Of a stretch of 5,240 nt of DNA, positions 1 to 5,240 are shown piece by piece. Source of the stretch: Desulfobacteraceae bacterium (GTDB lineage Bacteria > Desulfobacterota > DSM-4660 > Desulfatiglandales > Desulfatiglandaceae); NCBI GenBank assembly GCA_030597505.1, contig JAUVRS010000203.1:1-5240 (forward strand), read 5' to 3'. Under the pieces are notes generated by a model. That model saw only the letters and a program-made list of their open reading frames with translations. It was not told where the DNA came from and did not search any database. Position numbers and translations under genes: made by a program. How positions within the stretch are numbered: the stretch's first letter is position 1; the number at the start of each line of letters is the position of its first letter.

Positions 1-189
1 CGGTCTTTTGCCATTGAAGAACCGGGCAAAAACAAGAATAAAAAGCCCTGCCCCACTATTTGGTCGTTGGGTCTATGCCCTTAACGAACCGGAAGCGAAA
101 GGGAGGGCCAGAATGATACAAGAGCGGGCTTGACCCTGACCATGTCCTGATGTTAGTGGTTGTGCGGGCGATTTAAATAGCGTTGACTG
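1..189. other. Left-edge region without a convincing gene
   Basis: No gene is supported here. Plus-strand frame 2 is open from the window edge to a TGA at 131-133 and would give a 43-residue tail ending in ...EAKGRARMIQERA. It could be the C-terminus of a gene that starts outside the window, but an open frame this short is expected by chance and I recognise no family. Frame 1 is also open, to a TAA at 82-84, which weakens the case for either. No rho-independent terminator is visible after position 133. The region ends in the left copy of the 10-bp repeat GCGTTGACTG (180-189). Confidence 0.3.
180..189 (+). repeat. 10-bp direct repeat, left copy (possible target-site duplication)
   Basis: GCGTTGACTG, identical to 450-459. 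It ends two bases before the outermost paired base of the foldback element. The bases on either side (179 versus 449, 190 versus 460) differ, so the match is exactly 10 bp. A duplication of this length fits some DDE transposases, including certain IS4-type groups, but the family cannot be identified from the repeat alone. Confidence 0.55.
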
Positions 190-449
190 GTAATTTCTCA
201 ATAATTCTGAGAGAATTAATCTGGTATTTCTAGAGTGGGGTTTGGCCGTTTCTTGGAACCGCTCTCTCAAATGGGATTTACGCATCATTTTGGCAGTGGC
301 TGATATTTGGGGTGTTCTCCTGTTGCCCCCTATTAGTTTCTCCATGCTTTCATCAAAACCCCAAATATCAGCCATGCTTCTACAATAGGTTTAGAGAGCG
401 GTGGAAAGAAATGGCCAAACACCACGGTGCCCGAGGTTATTGAGGAGTT
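190..449. mobile_element. MITE-like foldback element (long imperfect inverted repeat)
   Basis: About 260 bp forming one long imperfect palindrome. Complementary segments, from outside in, are 192-204 with 437-449 (13 pairs, two of them G-T), 235-254 with 406-425 (19 of 20 positions pair, one of them G-T), 258-270 with 390-402 (12 of 13 pair) and 297-313 with 358-374 (17 perfect pairs). A 3x3 internal loop joins the second and third stems, and about 44 nt form the terminal loop. The left arm has roughly 30 extra bases (205-234). The outer ends abut a perfect 10-bp direct repeat. No transposase is encoded, so any mobility would be non-autonomous. An alternative reading is a large structured RNA. 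The architecture is seen directly; the mobile-element identity is inferred. Confidence 0.6.
202..218. repeat. Small AT-rich dyad inside the left arm
   Basis: A 7-bp perfect inverted repeat, TAATTCT - GAG - AGAATTA, lying mostly in the left-arm segment that has no counterpart in the right arm. It could be an operator-like dyad or a small side hairpin of the larger fold. Nothing shows that it is functional. Confidence 0.35.
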
Positions 450-459
450 GCGTTGACTG
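450..459 (+). repeat. 10-bp direct repeat, right copy (possible target-site duplication)
   Basis: GCGTTGACTG, identical to 180-189, beginning immediately after the outermost paired base (449) of the foldback element. It contains TTGACT, which resembles a -35 box, but no good -10 hexamer lies 16-18 bases downstream, so I do not call a promoter. Confidence 0.55.
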
Positions 460-482
460 TTTGAAAAATTCAACAGATTCAT

Positions 483-519
483 TCTAAACGAAAAAAAACA
501 AACTTTTACGATCTAAACG
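483..519 (+). repeat. Repeated TCTAAACG in the DUF1846 leader
   Basis: TCTAAACG occurs at 483-490 and 512-519, 29 bases apart, and each copy runs into an A tract. Both lie in the short leader just before the ribosome site. They could be paired protein-binding sites or a chance result of AT-rich sequence; I cannot choose between these. Confidence 0.3.
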
Positions 520-526
520 GAAAAAA

Positions 527-531
527 GGAGG
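527..531 (+). promoter_or_regulatory. Ribosome binding site of the DUF1846 gene
   Basis: GGAGG preceded by a run of A, four bases before the ATG at 536. It is a strong Shine-Dalgarno core with rather short spacing. It supports ATG 536 as the start, and no competing start with a comparable site lies nearby. Confidence 0.85.
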
Positions 532-535
532 AACG

Positions 536-2053
536 ATGGGAGCAGAAAGCGCTTTTGACACTGAGAAATATATCAGAGAGCAGACATCAGAAATCCTTGA
601 AAGGGCAAAAAAATTTGATAACAGACTATATCTTGAATTTGGCGGAAAGCTTTTATACGACTATCATGCTTCCAGAGTTTTGCCGGGCTATGATCCCAAT
701 ATAAAGATGAGACTCCTCCAGGAGTTAAAAGACAAGGCAGATATCTTGCTGTGTATCTATGCCGGAGATATTGAGAGAAAAAAAATAAGGGCGGATTTTG
801 GTATTACCTATGATTCCGATGCTCTCAAACTGATCGATGATTTGAGGGGATGGGGACTTGATGTTCTGGGTGTTGTAATAACCCGTTTTGAAAATCAGCC
901 CTCGGCCCAACAATTTAAAAACAAATTAGAGAGAAGAAAAATAAAAGTATATACGCATCAGTTTACAAAAGGGTACCCTACGGACGTGGATCTCATCGTC
1001 AGCGATGAAGGGTATGGAGCGAATGAATATATTGAAACGGAAAAGCCCTTGGTCGTCGTGACCGGGCCTGGTCCGGGGAGCGGTAAATTGGCAACTTGTC
1101 TTTCCCAGGTTTATCATGATTATAAAAGGGGGATTTATTCAGGGTATGCCAAATTTGAGACCTTCCCTATTTGGAACCTGCCCCTAAAACACCCGGTTAA
1201 TGTGGCCTATGAGGCAGCGACCGCTGATATCAGGGATTTCAACCTGATAGACCCTTTCCATCTGGAAACCTATGACAAAAAGGCGGTCAACTACAATCGT
1301 GACGTGGAAGTATTCCCTGTTCTCAAAAGAATATTAGAGAAAATAATGGATGGGGAATCATTTTATGAATCACCGACGGATATGGGAGTTAATCGGGCCG
1401 GGTTTGCCATAACAAACGACGAAATAACAAAAGAGGCGGCCAAACAGGAAACCATCAGACGATATTTCAGATATAGATGTGAATATGCAATGGGGTTAAC
1501 GGATAGAGAAACAGTACAGAGAGTAGAGCTTCTTATTAAAGATTTTGGTCTCGAACTGGAATACCGACGGGTGGTTGAACCGGCCCGCGGGGCGGCACTG
1601 GAGGCACAGGAGAGGGATAAAGGAAACGAGGGTATTTATTGTGGTGCGGCCATCGCCCTGGAGGACGGGACCATCGTGACCGGAAACAATTCTCCCCAAC
1701 TCCATGCGGCCTCAAGCCTTATTTTACACGCGATTAAACATCTTGCGGGAATCCCAGAGAAAATTAAACTGCTCCTGCCAAATATTATCGAATCGGTCAG
1801 AAATCTCAAAACAGAGGTCCTTAATGAAAAAACCCTCAGTTTGGATCTGGTGGAGGCGCTTATAGCTCTCAGTATCAGCGCAACAACAAATTCTGCAGCA
1901 CAGATAGCCATGGAAAAATTAAACGACCTCCGGGGTTGTGAAGTCCATATGACACACATTCCAACACCGGGAGACGAGGCAGGTTTGAGGCGGCTTGGGG
2001 TTAACCTCACAAGTGAGCCAAATTTTTCTTCCAAGGATCTCTTTGTGTCCTAA
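536..2053 (+). CDS. DUF1846 / UPF0371 family protein, full length
   Basis: The 505-residue product matches what I know of the DUF1846 (UPF0371, COG4868) family from end to end, and 490-510 residues is the usual length. Recognisable conserved blocks are FGGKLLYDYHASRVLPGYDP near residues 35-54, the block around AGDIERKKIRADFGITYD, and KGYPTDVDLIVSDEGYGAN. A glycine-rich P-loop-like GPGPGSGK (177-184) comes next; it departs from strict Walker A because the expected first Gly is Pro. Further on are KFETFPIWNLPLKHPVN, SPTDMGVNRAGF (279-290) and a C-terminal block with RGCEVHMTHI and RRLGVNLTSEPNF. No signal peptide or membrane segment is visible, so the protein is probably cytosolic. Structures exist for the family but I know of no established biochemical role, and the phosphate-binding look of the Gly-rich loop is only inference. 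ATG 536 is chosen from the strong SD and the family-like N-terminus (FDTEKYIREQTSEILERAKKFD). It stands alone: a foldback element lies upstream and a convergent gene begins 18 bases after its TAA. Confidence 0.93.
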   Translation: MGAESAFDTEKYIREQTSEILERAKKFDNRLYLEFGGKLLYDYHASRVLPGYDPNIKMRLLQELKDKADILLCIYAGDIERKKIRADFGITYDSDALKLIDDLRGWGLDVLGVVITRFENQPSAQQFKNKLERRKIKVYTHQFTKGYPTDVDLIVSDEGYGANEYIETEKPLVVVTGPGPGSGKLATCLSQVYHDYKRGIYSGYAKFETFPIWNLPLKHPVNVAYEAATADIRDFNLIDPFHLETYDKKAVNYNRDVEVFPVLKRILEKIMDGESFYESPTDMGVNRAGFAITNDEITKEAAKQETIRRYFRYRCEYAMGLTDRETVQRVELLIKDFGLELEYRRVVEPARGAALEAQERDKGNEGIYCGAAIALEDGTIVTGNNSPQLHAASSLILHAIKHLAGIPEKIKLLLPNIIESVRNLKTEVLNEKTLSLDLVEALIALSISATTNSAAQIAMEKLNDLRGCEVHMTHIPTPGDEAGLRRLGVNLTSEPNFSSKDLFVS

Positions 2054-2060
2054 ATAAGTG

Positions 2061-2094
2061 TCTCCCGGGTCTTATGCATTTTCTCCCGTGTCTT
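2061..2094. repeat. Short direct repeat across the 3' end of the synthetase gene
   Basis: Two 13-bp copies, TCTCCCGGGTCTT (2061-2073) and TCTCCCGTGTCTT (2082-2094), match at 12 of 13 positions with a 21-bp period. The right copy encodes part of the acidic C-terminal tail on the minus strand, and the left copy overlaps the stop codon of that gene. It looks like a small local duplication. No bidirectional terminator hairpin is visible between the two convergent genes. Confidence 0.45.
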
Positions 2095-3567
2095 CTCCCT
2101 TTGTCTGCGATCTGACATATTCCGCATAGGTTGCCAGGCTGGCCATGACAATGGCGGCGTCTTCGGGGTTGGAATAACAGGCGTAACCCATTTGACCCAG
2201 CATGGCGGTCATCCGGGTTTCCAGGTTCACCATGGCGAATGGTAACTCGGACGCGATGACAACCGGTTTTGATAGCGATGGGCCAGCCCCATAAATCCAG
2301 TAAACACCTCGCGTATGGCTGTTAGCATGGTCTGGAGCCGTTTTTCCACGACCTCGGGCGGGGCGGAGGGCGCGAGAGATTTTAGGGGTAATGCCGGCAT
2401 AATCCCCAACAGGAGTATCCCATCAAGCGTTGGACATCGAAGCAGGCATTCAAGAGACCGCCCAAGGTGATCGGGGTTCAAACCGGCCACCAGGTCTACC
2501 GGGTTACTGCGACTCCACCATCCGGGAAGAAACATATCCAGTTCCTCGATGGTTTCGTCTGGCAGGTCGGACACATGGAGTCCCGCTTCAGCACAGGCAT
2601 CTGCGGCCAACACTCCCCATCCACCACCCGCGGTCACGATGCCCACACGTCTTCCGGATGGCAGGGGTTGTTCCAAAAATCCGGCGGCAATGTTGGCCAG
2701 GTCGTTCATATTCTTGGCGCGGACAACCCCGACCTGTCTGCTTGCGCCTTCAAAAGCGAGTTCAGCGCCCGCCATGGCAGCTGTATGTGATTTTGCAGCT
2801 CTGGCCCCGACACGGGTGGTCCCTGCTTTGAGCATGACAATCGGTTTTTTCCGGGTCACGCGTCTGGCCATATCAAAAAACCGCCGGCCGTCCCGAAACC
2901 CCTCGATGTAACTCAGGATAACCTTGGTCCCCGGATCTTCTGAAAGATATTCATAGTAGTCCTCGCAGTGCAGATCGGCCTCATTACCACTGCTCACAAA
3001 ACAGCTGATCCCAAAACCATTTTTCGCAACCCGACGGGCGATTGAGGTGGCCACATTCCCGCTCTGAGCCACCACAGCCATGGAGCCAGGCGGAAAAAAA
3101 ATTGGCGGCATTGCCACATGGAGTCTCTCAGGTGGGCTCATGATCCCATTGCAGTTGGGCCCCACCAATATCATGCCCCCTTCGCGGGCCTGCCTCACCA
3201 TCTCTCGCTGAAGGCCCTCCCCATCCCTTCCGACCTCAGAAAACCCCGCTGTGATTACGACCCCCGCCTGGATTCCTTTTGCCACACATTCACCGATTAT
3301 TGATGGAACCGCACTGGGAGGGACAACAATAACCGCCAGATCCGGCACCTCGGGGACATCTGCGATCTTCTGGTACGCCTCCAACCCCTGTATCTTGGAC
3401 TCAGATGGGTTTACAGGATAAATAGATCCTGCAAAACCGCCATTTATAAGGTTGGACAATATAATAGAGCCCCATTTTCCGGGTTTATTGGAAGCCCCAA
3501 TAAGGGCCACCGACCCGGGACGGAATAACTTTTCGAGTTTTTGTCTTTTTTCAAACAAAACTGACAT
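2072..3567 (-). pseudogene. NDP-forming acyl-CoA synthetase, alpha-type (CoA-binding and ligase domains), frameshifted near the 3' end
   Basis: Read from 3567, the frame gives 446 residues and stops at 2227, but family sequence resumes in another frame as KPVVIASELPF and continues to a TAA at 2072-2074. Adding one base in the T run at 2267-2270 joins ...AHRYQ (residue 433) to KPVV and gives a 498-residue protein. The N-terminal Rossmann CoA-binding domain carries VALIGAS (20-26) and GPNCNG (136-141). The succinyl-CoA-ligase-like domain has AQSGNV near 167-172 and SHTAAMAG, whose His261 fits the catalytic phosphohistidine of ADP-forming acetyl/acyl-CoA synthetases (ACD). The third ligase domain follows from about 300. 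Such enzymes interconvert acyl-CoA plus ADP and Pi with acid, CoA and ATP; substrate cannot be told here. The ATP-grasp beta part is absent from the chain and not adjacent. The last 65 residues stay coding-like, so the break is recent or a sequence error. Unmodified, the product would lose that tail. Confidence 0.85.
2267..2270 (-). other. Frameshift site in the synthetase gene
   Basis: On the minus strand the sequence reads TAT CAA AAC CGG, which leaves the family frame. With one more A in the run it would read TAT CAA AAA CCG GTT, giving Y-Q-K-P-V, the expected transition into the final beta strand of the ligase domain. A one-base loss in a homopolymer is a typical slippage or sequencing artefact. 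No classic programmed slippery heptamer is evident at this position. Confidence 0.8.
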
Positions 3568-3574
3568 CTCCTTT
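3568..3574 (-). promoter_or_regulatory. Ribosome binding site of the synthetase gene; start codon uncertain
   Basis: The minus strand reads AAAGGAG immediately before ATG 3567, leaving no spacer. The in-frame TTG at 3558-3556 (codon 4) lies nine bases after the SD core, a better distance. The real start may therefore be this TTG, giving a protein three residues shorter. No function depends on the choice, because the Rossmann motif begins near residue 20. Confidence 0.6.
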
Positions 3575-3789
3575 CTTAAATCTGTAATAGAGTGATAGAG
3601 CGATTACGCTGATTTATTATGCCTGCCGCCTTTTTAATAACTTTTTTCTTTTCTTGGGGTCAGTGAAAGACCACAGAGAATTTTTGTGGACAAATGGAAA
3701 AATTGACTGTAATGTCCCCCCATTCAACGCACACAATCGATAAAGAACACTCCCAAAGCCAATTCATAACCATATGGGATTCCTTCAAA
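3568..3789. promoter_or_regulatory. Divergent intergenic region between the synthetase and molybdoenzyme genes
   Basis: The region separates two genes reading outward, so promoters for both should lie here. I find no convincing sigma-70 or sigma-54 element pair on either strand. Visible structure is limited to a weak dyad AGCG-ATTA-CGCT (3599-3610) and a small hairpin CCACA...TGTGG (3671-3675 with 3685-3689) just before the alternative ATG at 3694. If the molybdoenzyme starts at 3694, the last 96 bases are coding instead. Confidence 0.4.
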
Positions 3790-4680
3790 ATGAATAAGCA
3801 GATAGCTACGTCTTGTACGCATGACTGTCCGTGTGGATGCAGTGTGCTGGTGACTATAAAAGACGGTCAAATTATATCCCACAAAGCAGACCCACGCAAC
3901 CCGGTCACGCGCAATTTTTTGTGTATAAAAGGGAATCGATATATAAAGCGTTACGCCAGCGCCGAGCGGCTCCTGAAGCCCTTACGCCGTAAGGGCACGC
4001 ATTTTGTTACAATATCCTGGGAAGATGCCCTAGATTTGGCCGCCGAAAAACTGATCCAAACACGTCGGGAAAGTGGTCCCTTATCCACCCTCTGGGCCCA
4101 GTATTCCGGCTCACTTTCTCTTCTTAACCTCATCATGCCAAGAATATTCTGGATTCACCTGGGCGGCAGCACTATCACAGAGGGGGGAATTTCAATTGAC
4201 GCGCTTCAGGCAGCTCAAAAAAATGATTTTGGCGCCTGTCTTGTCCATGATCCGCAAGATCTGGAGAATTCAAAAAATATCGTGATCTGGGGAAGAAACC
4301 CGGCTGTAACCAATATACATCTGATGCCGTTTATAAAAGAGGCGCGGGAGAAAGGAGCCAAACTTACCGTTATAGATCCCAGATATTCGGAGACCGCACG
4401 CCTTGCTGATCATCACATCGCCCCAAGACCTGGTGGGGACGGGTACTTGGCCATTGGCGTGGCAAAGGAGATTCGGCGCCGTCAAGGAAATACACAGGGG
4501 TTTGTAACCGGTCGTACAAACGGGTGGGAGGATTATTTGTCCATGTTGGATCAATATGAGGACACGGACCTTTGCCTGAAAGCGGATGTGACAGACGACC
4601 AGATCAACCACCTGGCCTCATGTTATTGGAATAAAGGGCCTTGTGCCACCTTTCTGGGTCTGGGCGTCAACTGGTGGTAG
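3790..4680 (+). CDS. Molybdopterin (bis-MGD) oxidoreductase, N-terminal part, interrupted by in-frame TAG
   Basis: N-terminal 296 residues of a DMSO-reductase-superfamily catalytic subunit. An N-terminal [4Fe-4S] motif is visible as C9-x3-C13-x3-C17-x27-C45. ISWEDALDLAAEKL (75-88) and the pterin-binding alpha/beta region follow, with IVIWGRNPAVT (164-174), LTVIDPRYSETARLADHHIAPRPGGDGYLAIGVA (192-225) and a short FLGLGVNWW just before the stop. The expected Mo-ligand position seems to be Ser135 in GGISID, where relatives often have Cys or Sec. I prefer ATG 3790 because MNKQIATSCTHDC matches the usual short family lead-in. ATG 3694 would add 32 residues without Tat or family character; neither start has a clear SD. 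With no Tat signal seen, the protein is probably cytosolic. The electron-acceptor or donor subunits are not in the window and the substrate is unknown. The family normally exceeds 600 residues, so a product ending here would lack the rest of the cofactor-binding fold and should be inactive. Confidence 0.88.
   Translation: MNKQIATSCTHDCPCGCSVLVTIKDGQIISHKADPRNPVTRNFLCIKGNRYIKRYASAERLLKPLRRKGTHFVTISWEDALDLAAEKLIQTRRESGPLSTLWAQYSGSLSLLNLIMPRIFWIHLGGSTITEGGISIDALQAAQKNDFGACLVHDPQDLENSKNIVIWGRNPAVTNIHLMPFIKEAREKGAKLTVIDPRYSETARLADHHIAPRPGGDGYLAIGVAKEIRRRQGNTQGFVTGRTNGWEDYLSMLDQYEDTDLCLKADVTDDQINHLASCYWNKGPCATFLGLGVNWW
4678..4680 (+). other. In-frame amber codon within the molybdoenzyme gene
   Basis: TAG follows GGC GTC AAC TGG TGG and is followed by CAG GGA GGC. 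In related proteins this stretch reads roughly G-W-G-L-x-R-Y-x-N-G-G, so the amber codon takes the place of one ordinary residue, with no gap. Single-base changes from CAG, AAG or TGG would create it. It is not TGA, so selenocysteine is excluded. The other two gene ends visible in the window use TAA. Confidence 0.9.
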
Positions 4681-5240
4681 CAGGGAGGCGCCCACAGCCG
4701 TCTGATCGATTCCTTGGTATTCCTGAGTGGAAACGTGGGGATTTCCGGTGGAGGCGCCAACTTTTTTAATATGGAATTCCCTTTCAGCACCCAAATCTTT
4801 CGAGAAGAAATGGAGCGAGCAAAGGAGAGGGGTGTGCAACTGGCTACACCTCGACGTATTTTGCTTCCTCTTTTGAGCCATGAAATCAAGAAAGCACAGG
4901 ATCCACAGATTCGCCTCGCTTGGTTTTCCATGTTTAACCCTGTTGCCACTGCCCCGGATTCCAATTCCATGAAACAATCACTTGGCGAGCTCGATTTCGT
5001 CATCGTAACGGAACAGTTTATGACGGCAACTGCCCAATGTGCAGATCTTGTGTTCCCAGCCACCACCTACCTGGAAGAAGATGACGTGGTCTACTCTCAT
5101 GGGAATGCCTACATGGGGCCGGTAAACGCCGCGGTCTCCCCGCGAGGAGAAGCTCGGAGCAATATGTGGATTTTTCAAAGCCTCGCAAAAAGGATGGGGT
5201 TTGGAACCGCACTGGAAGGGAATCCTTGGGACTGGATTGC
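4681..5240 (+). CDS. Molybdopterin oxidoreductase, continuation after the TAG (3' end outside window)
   Basis: The frame of the preceding segment stays open for 186 codons to the window edge and is plainly the same protein. LIDSLVFLSGNVGISGGGANF (305-325, counting TAG as 297) matches the conserved L-x-G-N-x-G-x-x-GGG block of the superfamily. WFSMFNPVATAPDS and DFVIVTEQFMTATAQCADLVFPATTYLEEDD (ending near 432) match the block that precedes the pterin-contacting region, and GNAYMGPVNAAVSPRGEARSNMWIFQSLAKRMGF follows. The C-terminal molybdopterin dinucleotide-binding domain must lie beyond the window. No good SD-linked start occurs near 4681, so independent translation is unlikely. The absence of any further stop or frameshift means the upstream TAG is recent, erroneous or read through. 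Confidence 0.85.

Noticed and set aside
73..375. Minus-strand 100-codon open frame beginning MADIWGFDES
   Set aside because: It starts in the right arm of the foldback element, runs through its loop and left arm, and exits into unannotated flank. No SD is evident, no family is recognisable, and the reading is explained by the inverted repeat.
340..457. Plus-strand short frame ending VPEVIEELR, just before the DUF1846 gene
   Set aside because: It has no start codon after the preceding TAG at 334-336 and lies in the right arm of the inverted repeat. A second frame over the same bases looks equally protein-like, so neither is persuasive.
453..486. TTGACT as -35 box of a DUF1846 promoter
   Set aside because: Bases at the proper distance (around 476-481, GATTCA) match the -10 consensus poorly, and the hexamer is part of the flanking direct repeat.
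2430..2911. Several plus-strand open frames opposite the synthetase gene
   Set aside because: They are antisense shadows of a GC-richer coding strand. The minus-strand frame carries clear conserved motifs, whereas these show low-complexity Pro/Ser/Arg composition.
4678..4680. Selenocysteine at the interruption, as in formate dehydrogenases
   Set aside because: The codon is TAG rather than TGA, it lies far from the Mo-ligand position, and no SECIS-like hairpin is evident immediately downstream.
4618..5212. Minus-strand frames opposite the molybdoenzyme continuation
   Set aside because: The plus-strand frame over the same bases has unmistakable superfamily motifs. The minus frames show none and have no ribosome sites.
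1..5240. CRISPR array, tRNA or rRNA genes
   Set aside because: No regularly spaced repeat series is present, no cloverleaf with a T-loop was seen, and no conserved rRNA segment was recognised.

Overview
The window holds three protein-coding loci of bacterial type, plus a compact foldback element near the left end. The gene set is an orphan acyl-CoA synthetase (NDP-forming) alpha-type protein, a bis-MGD molybdenum oxidoreductase and a DUF1846/UPF0371 protein. With mid-range GC and clear Shine-Dalgarno sites, this suggests an anaerobic bacterium, perhaps a sulfate-reducing Desulfobacterota member. That assignment is inference; no marker gene is present.

Layout. Positions 1-189 contain no convincing gene. 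Positions 190-449 form a long imperfect inverted repeat whose outer ends touch two perfect copies of the 10-bp repeat GCGTTGACTG (180-189 and 450-459), which is the architecture of a MITE-like or foldback insertion with a target-site duplication. A short leader with a strong ribosome site follows, then a full-length DUF1846 gene on the plus strand (536-2053). Eighteen bases later, in convergent orientation, lies the NDP-forming acyl-CoA synthetase gene (minus strand, 3567 to 2072). Its frame breaks at a run of four T (2267-2270), and one extra base there restores a normal 498-residue protein. A 222-base divergent intergenic region leads to a plus-strand molybdopterin oxidoreductase that runs off the right edge. 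That gene carries an in-frame TAG at 4678-4680, and the same frame continues as clear family sequence for 186 more codons.

How the genes relate. They are not one operon: the orientations are plus, minus, plus. The synthetase gene is flanked on both sides by opposite-strand genes, so the ATP-grasp beta partner it needs for ADP-forming chemistry is not adjacent. The most notable items are the foldback element with its flanking repeats, the amber codon inside an otherwise intact molybdoenzyme gene (nonsense mutation, sequence error or amber readthrough), and the single-base frameshift in its divergent neighbour. Two lesions in adjacent genes could mean real decay of this locus or imperfect sequence; raw-read checking would separate these.
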